NCBI GenBank assembly: GCA_035654655.1
Contig: DASRWI010000029.1
Coordinates: 62,001-126,000 of the forward strand
Reading direction: 5' to 3'
Source of the DNA: DASRWI01 sp035654655
Lineage (GTDB): Bacteria; Bacteroidota; Ignavibacteria; Ignavibacteriales; Ignavibacteriaceae
Length of the DNA stretch: 64,000 nucleotides
In this document: one piece after another, positions 43,776-52,337 of the stretch
Layout of the letters: each line of letters opens with the position of its first letter
Numbering within the stretch: position 1 is the stretch's first letter
The notes under the pieces: model-generated
Database searches by the model: none
Told to the model about the DNA's origin: nothing
The model's input: the letters and a program-made list of their open reading frames with translations, nothing else
Program-made: the position numbers and the translations under genes

Positions 43776-45866
43776 TTACTTCAGTAATGTCATCTTCCTT
43801 GTAAAAACCTTGCTTCCTGCTCGTAGTTCATAGAAATAAATACCACTTGATAATTTAGATGCATCAAAATTAATTGAATGCTTACCTTGCTCTTTGGTTT
43901 CATTAACTAATGCTGCTACTTCTTTACCAAGAATATTATAAACCTTCAAAGAAACTTCTGTTCTTTCAGGCAAAGTAAAACTTATTGTTGTAGATGGATT
44001 AAATGGATTAGGATAATTTTGAGCCAAACTAAAATCTTCAGCAATTAATTTATTTTCTTCAACATTTAGTATAGTGCCGCCGCCAAAGTTTGTAGTCTTC
44101 ATTATCAAACCATCAGCACCAATTATCCATCCTATAGATTGGTTGACGAAATAAATTTTGTTTAGAGTATTAGTTATTCCAATATCCTGCCTGGTCCAGT
44201 TGAAGCCGCCATCGTTTGTTCGAAATACAGAACCGGCACTTCCAACTACGTAACCATTGGAAGTATCAATCATATGGATTCCGTTCAACTGATTTATGTC
44301 AATCATTGTTGCTTCAAAAAAACTTGTAGTTGCCCGCGTTCGTAAAACAATTCCATCCTGACCAATTATCCATCCATTCTTCAAATCAGTATAGAATATA
44401 TTTGTAAAACTATAATCAGGAAAATCATTTATAATTTGAGTTGTAAATCCTTTCCAAACCATAAAGTAAACCATCATTGTTCCACGGTCACCTACAATTA
44501 ATCCACGTCTTCCTTGCCATTGAGGATAAGCAAAATAGTAATCATAGTTACTTCCTGAACCAACAGATGTCCAAGTGTTCCCTTTATTTGATGAAACATA
44601 GAAAGTGCCTCCTTGACCACAAGCTACACTTAGAAATCCAGTTATATAAACACAATTTAATTTTGAATCATTAGTAGGATTAGGTCTGATGACTGTCCAG
44701 GTAGCTCCCTTATCAACAGATTTTAAAAGCTTCCCCTTATCAGCTGCAATCCACGCAACGTCTTCGGTGTAAAAAAAGATATCATTTAAGTTCTCTATAA
44801 CTCCACTTTCAACTTGTTCCCAGGTATTACCGCCATCAGTAGTCTTTAATATAAGACCATCATTCCCGATTACTAAACCAGTATTCTCATTGAAGAAATG
44901 AATATCATTTATCTTTGAGTATTTACCTGAAGATTTAAATTCAAATGATAAACCATTATTTATGGTGTGAAGAATCATTCCTCTTTCACCAACTAACCAG
45001 GCTGAAGAATCAAATGATGCAATACTATTTAATTTAAATAATTTACCAGCTTCATTTTTTGTCCAGGTACCTCCACCATCTGATGTTGTCAAAATTATTC
45101 CCGGATACCCAACAGCAATTCCATAGTTGGCATCAAAAAATTTAATTGATTGAATCCAGTTAGTAAAAGTAGTTGAAAGCTTATTAAATGTAATTCCATT
45201 ATCAACTGATTTTAATATAGTTCCATTTTGTCCTGCTGCAAAGATTACATCATTTACAGCGGTAATATCTGTAAGAATATTATTGGTTAATAAATTATTA
45301 TTCCAATTATTGCTGCCATCAGCAGATATTAATAACGTACCAGCTTCACCAATTAAATAAAATTTATTATTGTGAATAAATATTTTGCTGAAAGTTACAC
45401 TTGATGATATTATCTGTTTTATCCAGGTTAATCCGCCATCATTAGTTTTAAGGAATAAGCCATGATTGCCAATGGCAAAGCCTGTTAAATTATCAGTGAA
45501 AATTATATCGTTTATACTCCCGGCTAAATCAATTTTTATTTCAGCAAGATTATTACCTCCATCTTGAGTGTGCAGTAATCTTCCGCCTTCGCAGGCAATC
45601 CAGATATTACTTTCTGATAAAGCATAAACAGCATTAAAATTATATAGCTTACCGGTATTTACAATAGACCAACTTACACCACCATCAACAGACTTCACGA
45701 AACTGCCAAAATCTCCTACAGCAAAAATATAATTAGCATTTAGTATCTGCACATCATTTAAAGTTTTTCCCTGGGGAAGAGGATTCTGCCAAATCCAATT
45801 TTGTGCAAATACAGAAAAACTAAAAAATAGAACAAGAACAATTAGTTTATTTTTCATTTTTGACAT
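43776..45866 (-). CDS. Secreted YCF48-like propeller protein with T9SS sorting domain
   Basis: A 696-residue secreted protein with a signal peptide (about 1-21). Twelve or so YCF48/BNR blades run from ~25 to ~590, recognisable by L-K-T-x-D-G-G-x-T-W repeats (FLKTNDGGLTWIK, ILKTTDGGNTWEQ, LLKSVDKGATWT, FRTNDGGFNWTR) alternating with F-x-D/N-x-x-x-G-x-x-x-G turns. This probably forms two propellers. The C terminus is a T9SS type A domain (QNYPNPFNPSTTISF ... GIYFYELRAGS). It is the larger paralogue of the protein at 37550-38803. It overlaps no neighbour; the barrel gene ends two bases upstream of its start, so the two may be one transcript. Confidence 0.85.
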   Translation of the reverse strand: MSKMKNKLIVLVLFFSFSVFAQNWIWQNPLPQGKTLNDVQILNANYIFAVGDFGSFVKSVDGGVSWSIVNTGKLYNFNAVYALSESNIWIACEGGRLLHTQDGGNNLAEIKIDLAGSINDIIFTDNLTGFAIGNHGLFLKTNDGGLTWIKQIISSSVTFSKIFIHNNKFYLIGEAGTLLISADGSNNWNNNLLTNNILTDITAVNDVIFAAGQNGTILKSVDNGITFNKLSTTFTNWIQSIKFFDANYGIAVGYPGIILTTSDGGGTWTKNEAGKLFKLNSIASFDSSAWLVGERGMILHTINNGLSFEFKSSGKYSKINDIHFFNENTGLVIGNDGLILKTTDGGNTWEQVESGVIENLNDIFFYTEDVAWIAADKGKLLKSVDKGATWTVIRPNPTNDSKLNCVYITGFLSVACGQGGTFYVSSNKGNTWTSVGSGSNYDYYFAYPQWQGRRGLIVGDRGTMMVYFMVWKGFTTQIINDFPDYSFTNIFYTDLKNGWIIGQDGIVLRTRATTSFFEATMIDINQLNGIHMIDTSNGYVVGSAGSVFRTNDGGFNWTRQDIGITNTLNKIYFVNQSIGWIIGADGLIMKTTNFGGGTILNVEENKLIAEDFSLAQNYPNPFNPSTTISFTLPERTEVSLKVYNILGKEVAALVNETKEQGKHSINFDASKLSSGIYFYELRAGSKVFTRKMTLLK

Positions 45867-45868
45867 AT

Positions 45869-46426
45869 CTAAAAATCAATTAAAAAATTAAATCCTGTTT
45901 GAATAAGTACAAAGGCTCTTGAAACATATTTTGTATTTACCCTATTATATTTAGCTTTAACATCAACATTAAAATATTCATTTAATGGAAGTCTGAATCC
46001 CAATTCAGGAGCAAAACCAAAATGAGTTTCCTTTGTAATTACATTATATTTAAAAACATAACCATAGTCTAATTCAAGGTCATACCTTGTTATATATGCA
46101 CCCGCTTCAAATCCGATGTATGGAACTATTGAACCTTCATATAATCTAATTTTTACTCCTGCTAAAACAGGTATGGTAGAATAGGAATAATTATATTCAG
46201 GTAAATTTTCTTTAAGACCGAAATAATAGTATCCACTTGTTAATGATAATTCCATATTAAGAAAATCAACCGGATAAGTTATATTAACATTTCCTCCAAA
46301 ACCCAGGTCAACATAATCTTCATTATATCCTGTGGGAATTGCGGCTGCGCCATTTAATCCTAAGTTAAATTGAGCATTAACCGGAAGAACAAATAATATT
46401 AGTAGAAGTAGAGTGTATTTATGCAT
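45869..46426 (-). CDS. Small outer-membrane beta-barrel protein
   Basis: A 185-residue exported protein with a signal peptide (about 1-18, PVNAQ). The rest alternates polar and hydrophobic residues with Gly/Tyr-rich strands (GLNGAAAIPTG, LSLTSGYYYFG, PYIGFEAGAY, FAPELGFRLP) and ends in phenylalanine (FNFLIDF), as in eight-stranded OmpX/OmpA-like barrels (OMP_b-brl family). Its stop is two bases before the start of the T9SS gene on the same strand, suggesting co-expression. Cargo or function is unknown. Confidence 0.78.
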   Translation of the reverse strand: MHKYTLLLLILFVLPVNAQFNLGLNGAAAIPTGYNEDYVDLGFGGNVNITYPVDFLNMELSLTSGYYYFGLKENLPEYNYSYSTIPVLAGVKIRLYEGSIVPYIGFEAGAYITRYDLELDYGYVFKYNVITKETHFGFAPELGFRLPLNEYFNVDVKAKYNRVNTKYVSRAFVLIQTGFNFLIDF

Positions 46427-46577
46427 AAATAAATTTTATATTAAAATTAAATATAAAATAATTTTTTAGTTAAATTAAATAAAATAATTAATTAAATTAA
46501 ACACTTAATAAATAAAGTCCTTTTACAAAAATTTTTATTCAGTAAATTTTAGACAAATTCCGTAAAGGTTGTGCAAA

Positions 46578-48908
46578 TTGGCTATTTTTCACAAAAGTTT
46601 CCTGGGCATTATATACTTTTTTTTAATAATAACTTGTATAACGAATGCTCAGACAATTGATATTTCAGGTTTGATAAAAGAAAAAGGTTCTGGTGAGGCA
46701 TTAATTGGTGCAAATGTTTCTTTCTATAAAGATACTACAGCCGGAAATCTGCCTGTTAGAGGGTCCTCAACTAACAAATATGGATTTTATTCGGTTCCTA
46801 ATCTTCCTAAAGGCGTTTACACATTAAAGATAAGCAGCATCGGTTATGAAACCTATATTGAGACATTAGACTTCACAGTTATTAAAACAAAAAGCATAAA
46901 GAATAATTATGAATTAGTAAAAAGCAGTATTCTTTATGAAGAAGTTGTAATTGAAGATAAAAGATTAAACTTTTCTCAGAATACAAGCACCATACAGGTA
47001 GACCCTGAGCAGGTTCAGAAACTTCCTTCACTTGGAGGAGAGACTGATATTTTCCGTGCACTACAGCTTTTACCAGGAGTGTCATCAACTACTGAAATTT
47101 CTACAGGTATTTATGTAAGAGGAAGTTCGGCATCTGAAAACCTTACTTTAATTGACGGTGTTAATGTTTATAATCCTTCTCACCTTGGTGGATTTGCAAG
47201 TACATTCAATGCTGACGTACTTAGAGAAATGAAATTGATTAAGGGAACTTTTCCTGCAGAGTATGGAGGAAGACTTTCTTCGGTTCTTGATATCACGATG
47301 AGAGAAGGTTCAAAAGAAAAATTCACGGGCAATCTGGGAGTAAATTCTATAAGCTCAAGGTTACTGCTTGAAGGTCCAATTGATACAAGTGCTTCCTTTA
47401 TATTAAGTGGAAGAGTAATGTACCTGAATAAAGTTTTAGGTCTTTTCCCTAAGCTTAATAATATTCCTCGTTATTCTTTTTATGATTTTAATACTAAAGT
47501 ATCTTATAATCTTTCAGATAAGGACAAAGTTTTTTTCAGCGGTTTCTTTTCATCTGATAATATTAAGGAGCCACCAAACAGTAAAGATGTTGGTTTTGAT
47601 ATTGAATGGAGCAATGCTACTGCAAATCTAACTTGGACAAATGTTACATCAGCAACAATTTTCAGTAATACTTCATTGATGTATACTAATTATACTTTTT
47701 CAACTGTAATGCTGGATAAACTTCCAGTTAAAAATCCATTGGACTTCTATACTAAATCTGTTATTCACGACTTTGAGATTAAAAGGGATATGCAGTTCTA
47801 TCTTGCAGAAGACCATTCAATTAAATCGGGTGCAGAATTAATTCTTCATCAGTTTAATACTACAACAAGTGATATCTTCTTTACCGAATTAAAGTATAAA
47901 ATGGATTATGGTAAAAAGTTAAATGCTTTTGAATCTTCATTATTCATTCAGGATGAGTATAGCATTCTGGCTAATTTAAAATCCAATGTTGGTTTTAGAT
48001 TATACTATTTTCAGAATGCAAAATTCATGAAAGTTGAACCACGTGCATCATTGACGTATTATCTGCTTGATAAATTTATTATTCGAGGTGCATTTGCACA
48101 GTCTCATCAGACTCTGCATTTATTAACAAGAAGCGATATTTATTTACCAACAGATGTTTGGTATCCATCAACAAAGGATATTCTTCCAGCATCTTCAACT
48201 CAAGGGTCATTAAGTTTTGAAGCTGCTTCTGAAGATAGAAATTTTCTTTTCACATTTGAATGTTACTATAAGGATTTAAAAAATCTTTATGAGTATAAGC
48301 CAGATGCTCAATTTACTTATGGAACAGAATTCGAAAAGCAGGTTACTCCGGGTAAAGGACACGCTTATGGATTTGAATTATTCTTTAATAAAAGAATTGG
48401 TTCAGTTACCGGGTGGCTTGGATATACACTTGCCTGGACTAAAAGAAAATTTGATAATATAAATAATGATGAATGGTACTATCCAAGATTCGATAGAAGA
48501 CACGATATTACTTTTGTATTGTCTTACAAAGTTACAGATAACTTGAACATTGGAGGTACCTGGGTTTACGGTACCGGACAGGCATTCTCATTACCTATAG
48601 GACATTATTCTTTAAATAGCATAATAAATCCGCAGGAAACTGCCAAGCTTTATTATGAGTATTCTTCCAAGGATGCTTTCAGGCTTCCGGCATTTCATAA
48701 ATTGGATGTAAGTATTAAGTACGAAATTAAAATGGAAGCCAATGAACTTCAAATATCATTGGATGTTTATAATGCTTATAACAGATATAATGCATTCACT
48801 AAGTACATTGGATATAAGTTAAATGAAAAAAATGAAAAGATTCCTGTACTTAAACAATTTACCTTATTTCCGTTTTTACCAACCTTAGGAATTAATTATA
48901 AGTTTTAA
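46578..48908 (+). CDS. TonB-dependent receptor with carboxypeptidase-like N-terminal domain
   Basis: An outer-membrane TonB-dependent transporter of about 776 residues. After a signal peptide (FLGIIYFFLIITCITNAQ) comes a carboxypeptidase-regulatory-like beta-sandwich (ISGLIKEKGSGEALIGANV, with GVYTLKISSIGYE), then the plug domain (PGVSSTTEISTGIYVRG, LIDGVNVYNPSHLGG) and a large barrel ending LGINYKF. The start is most likely TTG at 46578, nine bases after AAAGG; the TTG at 46569 would leave no room for ribosome binding. It precedes a DUF4249 gene by one base, the standard receptor + DUF4249 pairing in Bacteroidota. Substrate unknown. Confidence 0.9.
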   Translation: MAIFHKSFLGIIYFFLIITCITNAQTIDISGLIKEKGSGEALIGANVSFYKDTTAGNLPVRGSSTNKYGFYSVPNLPKGVYTLKISSIGYETYIETLDFTVIKTKSIKNNYELVKSSILYEEVVIEDKRLNFSQNTSTIQVDPEQVQKLPSLGGETDIFRALQLLPGVSSTTEISTGIYVRGSSASENLTLIDGVNVYNPSHLGGFASTFNADVLREMKLIKGTFPAEYGGRLSSVLDITMREGSKEKFTGNLGVNSISSRLLLEGPIDTSASFILSGRVMYLNKVLGLFPKLNNIPRYSFYDFNTKVSYNLSDKDKVFFSGFFSSDNIKEPPNSKDVGFDIEWSNATANLTWTNVTSATIFSNTSLMYTNYTFSTVMLDKLPVKNPLDFYTKSVIHDFEIKRDMQFYLAEDHSIKSGAELILHQFNTTTSDIFFTELKYKMDYGKKLNAFESSLFIQDEYSILANLKSNVGFRLYYFQNAKFMKVEPRASLTYYLLDKFIIRGAFAQSHQTLHLLTRSDIYLPTDVWYPSTKDILPASSTQGSLSFEAASEDRNFLFTFECYYKDLKNLYEYKPDAQFTYGTEFEKQVTPGKGHAYGFELFFNKRIGSVTGWLGYTLAWTKRKFDNINNDEWYYPRFDRRHDITFVLSYKVTDNLNIGGTWVYGTGQAFSLPIGHYSLNSIINPQETAKLYYEYSSKDAFRLPAFHKLDVSIKYEIKMEANELQISLDVYNAYNRYNAFTKYIGYKLNEKNEKIPVLKQFTLFPFLPTLGINYKF

Positions 48909-48909
48909 T

Positions 48910-49689
48910 ATGAAGAAATTTTTATTGTTATTAATTGCAGGTTTTATTTTTGCTTCTTGCGAACAGCCGTTATCGGAAGAAGAATTTCCTTATGAAGCTA
49001 AGCTTGTAATAAGAGGAATTATCGAAGATGGAAAACCTATTAAAGATATTTACATTGGCAGAATAATGCCTGTTGGTGTTCCTTATTCAAAAGAATTCAC
49101 CCAAATAAAAGATGCGAGTGCTGTAATAGTATATAAGGATTCTTTGTATACATTAAAGCATATTTCAGAAGGTTTGTACTCATCGAGTCTTATTGCTCAT
49201 AAAGGTGAAAAATATACTTTGCTTGTAAATTGGAATGATAAATTTGCTACTGCAGATACATACGTTCCTGTTCCCGGTAATATTACAGATATGCAAATGG
49301 TACAATCTGCAGGAAATAATCCATATTCATATTTGAATGTTACAATACAGGCAAATGGGAAAGAATGCTATGGAGCTTATTGGTTTATTAAAGCATCAAA
49401 TGGAACAATACTTTCACAGTCATTTAAAATTAATGAAATAACTGTTGCTGAGAAAAATATTCCTATTGCTAAAGTACCTACTGATACTATACCAAAAGGC
49501 TTAACATCAAGTATATTTTCAGCAAGAGTAGTGGTATTTGATGGAGTAGTTTATGATTATTTCAAAACCCAAAACTCCACTTTGCTTACTGATAATGTTT
49601 TTGGTCAGGCTGGCATAAATGTAAACTGGAATGTTAAAGGTGATGGTATAGGAATGTTTGTAGGAAAAGCTGAAGTAGTATCGCAATAA
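48910..49689 (+). CDS. DUF4249 lipoprotein partner of the TonB-dependent receptor
   Basis: A 259-residue lipoprotein: signal peptide with lipobox FASC, acylated at Cys17. The family's opening strand KLVIRGIIEDGKPIKDIYIGR and GEKYTLLVNW are recognisable (first quoted in part: LVIRGIIEDGKP). DUF4249 proteins sit immediately after TonB-dependent receptors and are presumed surface lipoproteins that help in substrate capture, analogous to SusD, but this is unproven. It begins one base after the receptor stop and is closed by a strong terminator. Confidence 0.85.
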   Translation: MKKFLLLLIAGFIFASCEQPLSEEEFPYEAKLVIRGIIEDGKPIKDIYIGRIMPVGVPYSKEFTQIKDASAVIVYKDSLYTLKHISEGLYSSSLIAHKGEKYTLLVNWNDKFATADTYVPVPGNITDMQMVQSAGNNPYSYLNVTIQANGKECYGAYWFIKASNGTILSQSFKINEITVAEKNIPIAKVPTDTIPKGLTSSIFSARVVVFDGVVYDYFKTQNSTLLTDNVFGQAGINVNWNVKGDGIGMFVGKAEVVSQ

Positions 49690-49713
49690 AATTCGAATAA
49701 AAAATTATAAATT

Positions 49714-49742
49714 TAAACCCACATTTTATGTGGGTTTTTTTA
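49714..49742 (+). terminator. Intrinsic terminator of the receptor/DUF4249 operon
   Basis: Stem AAACCCACA / TGTGGGTTT with loop TTTTA, followed by further Ts. Confidence 0.9.
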
Positions 49743-49762
49743 TTAACTAAACTAAACTTTAT

Positions 49763-50557
49763 ATGAAAACAAAAACTTTAATATTACTTCTGTTTGTAGC
49801 TCTAAATATTAAACCTCAGGAAATAAATTTTCAAAGACCTTTTGATGATTGTAATATAAAAGGGAGTACTACCATATTCGATTATCAAAACAAAAAATGG
49901 ATTTATACAGATTCATCCGATGCGCTAAAAGAAACACTTCCGGCTTCATCATTTAAAATAATTAACACTCTTATTGCACTTGAAGAAGGATTGATTAAAG
50001 ATGAAAATGAAGTTTTAAAATGGACAGGTGATTATGATTCAACTCTATATGGCAGCAGACCTGAAATTTACAAGGATATGTCTACTAAGGAAGCTTTTCA
50101 ACTTTCTTCATTATGGGTTTATACTGGATTTGCTAAAAAGATTGGTAATGAAAAATATAGGAAGTATTTAAAAGATTGCGGATATGGCAATGGAGTTATT
50201 TATGATAGTCTGGACTTTTGGAACTTTGGTCCTTTTGGAATTTCTCCCAAAAACCAAATAGAATTTTTAATCAAACTTTATGAAAATAAACTTCCATTCT
50301 CAAAGAGAAATATGGGAATAGTTAAAAACATAATGATAAATCCTGAATACAAAGATTTTACAATAAGAGCAAAAACAGGATGGACAAAAGCATTTGGGAA
50401 TGATACCGGCTGGTGGGTAGGATATTTAGAAAAAGATAACAAAATGTTTTTCTTTGCAACAAGATTAATTAAAAAGAGAGCAGTTGATAATCAAAGATTT
50501 GGACAATGCCGCAAAAATATTACACTTGAAATACTGAAACAAGTAGGGGCAATTTAG
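49763..50557 (+). CDS. Class D beta-lactamase-like (OXA family) protein
   Basis: A 264-residue exported serine beta-lactamase-fold protein of class D type, with a short signal peptide (about 1-18). Motifs: the serine/lysine motif SSFK (Ser62-Lys65), a second motif SSL at 115-117 where OXA enzymes have S-x-V, YGN at 141-143, and KTG at 204-206 followed by Trp, as in OXA (KTGW). The tryptophan-rich WWVGYLE after it is also typical. Activity would be hydrolysis of beta-lactams; relatives include the sensor domain of BlaR, but no membrane sensor part is present here. It is a stand-alone gene with its own terminator and no mobile element next to it, so it is probably intrinsic. Confidence 0.88.
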   Translation: MKTKTLILLLFVALNIKPQEINFQRPFDDCNIKGSTTIFDYQNKKWIYTDSSDALKETLPASSFKIINTLIALEEGLIKDENEVLKWTGDYDSTLYGSRPEIYKDMSTKEAFQLSSLWVYTGFAKKIGNEKYRKYLKDCGYGNGVIYDSLDFWNFGPFGISPKNQIEFLIKLYENKLPFSKRNMGIVKNIMINPEYKDFTIRAKTGWTKAFGNDTGWWVGYLEKDNKMFFFATRLIKKRAVDNQRFGQCRKNITLEILKQVGAI

Positions 50558-50566
50558 ATTTAAAAT

Positions 50567-50597
50567 AAAAAACCCCGAATGATGATTCGAGGTTTTT
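50567..50597. terminator. Bidirectional terminator
   Basis: Stem AAACCCCGAAT / ATTCGAGGTTT with one mismatch and a GATG loop; T tracts on both strands; between convergent genes. Confidence 0.85.
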
Positions 50598-50603
50598 AAA
50601 AAT

Positions 50604-51818
50604 TTATTTCCCGCCAATATATTTTGCGAGTGAACTGGCTGATAACCATTTATTATCATCTTTATCCACAGCAACTGAGATAACTGAATTTGTCGGCAAT
50701 CCTGAATTAGCAACAGTTGAAGTTTTCCAAATCTGTCCATTATATTTTGTTAAACCAGATGTAGATGCAATCCATAAATTTCCTTTACTATCCATTGCAA
50801 TATCAGTTACAATTGATAATAAAGTAGTTCCGGCTCTAAAATAATTTTTAAATGACGAGCCGTCATAGGAAGTTAAACCACCGGTGGATAAAGCGGTTCC
50901 TGAACCAAACCAGATTAAACCATTTTTATCTTTAATAATACTTGAAATAAAATTACTTGCAATTTTTCCTCTAACAGTGTTGTATGAGTTCCACTGTTCA
51001 CCTTCAATTCTATTAACACCGCCGCCCCATGTTCCAATCCAAACAACATCACCATCAGTAAAGATAGATTTAATTCGATTAGATAACAATAAAGAATTAT
51101 CAGTTGTATAATTAATAAATTTAACTCTATCAAATTTGCTTAAGCCAAAATCAGTTCCAATCCAAACATTATTTTGATGGTCAATATTTATTGCCGTAAT
51201 ATTATTATCAGGAATATTGCTGTTTGCAATATTATAAGTTTTCCAAACTGTTCCATCAAATGTACTTAAGCCATTTTTTGTAGCAGCCCAAAGAATATTT
51301 TTGCTGTCAACAAAAATTTCATTAATAGTATTATCTGCTAATCCGGAATTTGAAGTAGTAAAAATTTTCCAATTAGTGCCATCAATTTTAACCAAACCTT
51401 TTCCTCTTGTACCTGCCCAAACAATATTTTGAGCATCAACATAAACCGCACTAACATTATTTGTCGGCAGCAATGAGGTACCTTCCTTATAGATTGTCCA
51501 GAAAAGTTTTGGGTCTTCTTTCATTTCAACAAAAAAAGTATCTTCCTCATTTCTGTTAATCATAAGGTAAATAACAGTGTCAACATAAGTAGCTAATTGT
51601 AAATCCACTTTATAAAAGCCGGGTTCAAGGTCAGTAATATGTATCGGACTTTTACCATCATAGCTTTTATTATTAAGCTTGATAGAAACATTACCTGGTT
51701 CAGTAATAATAGTAACACCGCTCTTTGTCAATCCGGGGAGAACTGGAGGTTCATCAGAACAGGAATAAAAGGAAATAATAACTAAAGCAGATAAAAGTAA
51801 ATTAACAGAAAACTTCAT
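50604..51818 (-). CDS. Lipoprotein with PEGA domain and two-component-regulator-type propeller
   Basis: A 404-residue lipoprotein: signal peptide with lipobox FYSC (Cys20). Residues ~38-95 form a PEGA-like beta domain (VSIKLNNKSYDGKSPIHI, LEPGFYKVDLQLATY). Residues ~110-404 are ~7 blades of the Reg_prop type known from hybrid two-component sensors (DAQNIVWAGTRGKGLVKID, DSKNILWAATKNGLSTFDG, DHQNNVWIGTDFGLSKFD). No transmembrane helix, kinase or response-regulator part follows, so it is a stand-alone propeller, perhaps a binding or scaffold protein on the outer membrane. Confidence 0.83.
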   Translation of the reverse strand: MKFSVNLLLSALVIISFYSCSDEPPVLPGLTKSGVTIITEPGNVSIKLNNKSYDGKSPIHITDLEPGFYKVDLQLATYVDTVIYLMINRNEEDTFFVEMKEDPKLFWTIYKEGTSLLPTNNVSAVYVDAQNIVWAGTRGKGLVKIDGTNWKIFTTSNSGLADNTINEIFVDSKNILWAATKNGLSTFDGTVWKTYNIANSNIPDNNITAINIDHQNNVWIGTDFGLSKFDRVKFINYTTDNSLLLSNRIKSIFTDGDVVWIGTWGGGVNRIEGEQWNSYNTVRGKIASNFISSIIKDKNGLIWFGSGTALSTGGLTSYDGSSFKNYFRAGTTLLSIVTDIAMDSKGNLWIASTSGLTKYNGQIWKTSTVANSGLPTNSVISVAVDKDDNKWLSASSLAKYIGGK

Positions 51819-51942
51819 TTCAAATTCTTATTTTTTTGTCAAATGTATTTCATAATTAGAAGAAGTCAATCTATTAAAAAAGTGTGTAATTAACAATAAA
51901 AAAGATTGGATAAATAAATATAAACGTCCTTATTATTAATGA

Positions 51943-52014
51943 TTAAAGTATTCCTACGGAATGAGACTTCCTTTTTAGATTTTTTGTTATTATTGAAGTA
52001 TCCCTAACGGGATG
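51943..52014 (-). repeat. REP-like hairpin pair
   Basis: Read on the minus strand: unit 1 (52014-51985) CATCCC-GTTA-GGGAT with tail ACTTCAATAATAACA, the loop one base longer than usual; unit 2 (51963-51943) CATTCC-GTA-GGAAT with ACTTTAATC. The period is 51, i.e. 50 plus the extra loop base. Confidence 0.82.
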
Positions 52015-52050
52015 AAAAAAATGAATCAACGTTTCAGAATATTATTTTGT

Positions 52051-52120
52051 CATGCCGTAGGCATACATTAATAATAACATATAATTTCCCAACCTAAGGC
52101 ATTCCGTAGGAATACATTAA
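52051..52120 (+). repeat. REP-like hairpin pair with a G-C stem variant
   Basis: Unit 1 CATGCC-GTA-GGCAT with the full tail ACATTAATAATAACA (52051-52079); unit 2 GCATTCC-GTA-GGAAT with ACATTAA (52099-52120). The period is 49 bases. The first unit is the perfectly compensated G-C form of the stem. Confidence 0.85.
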
Positions 52121-52337
52121 AACAACATAGTAATTAAATCGTAATTAAGAAGAAAACAAAAAAAGATTAAATGTAGCCTTAATTCTACATTCAAACTATT
52201 TAAATCATCTGCTCGATAAATCCTTATTTATTAAAGCAAATTCAAAATTTTAGCTATCACTTTGAATTGGTAATTACTTGCTTCGTTGCTATTTTTGAAG
52301 GATAAATTTAATTATTATTAATGGATAGGAGATAAAA

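Larger units (their letters stand above)
51819..52337. other. 519-base divergent intergenic region before eno with two REP-like pairs
   Basis: Between the leftward lipoprotein gene and enolase. It holds two REP-like pairs facing apart (51943-52014 minus, 52051-52120 plus) with a 36-base AT-rich centre. About 200 bases of AT-rich DNA next to eno should carry its promoter. No gene is visible. Confidence 0.6.
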
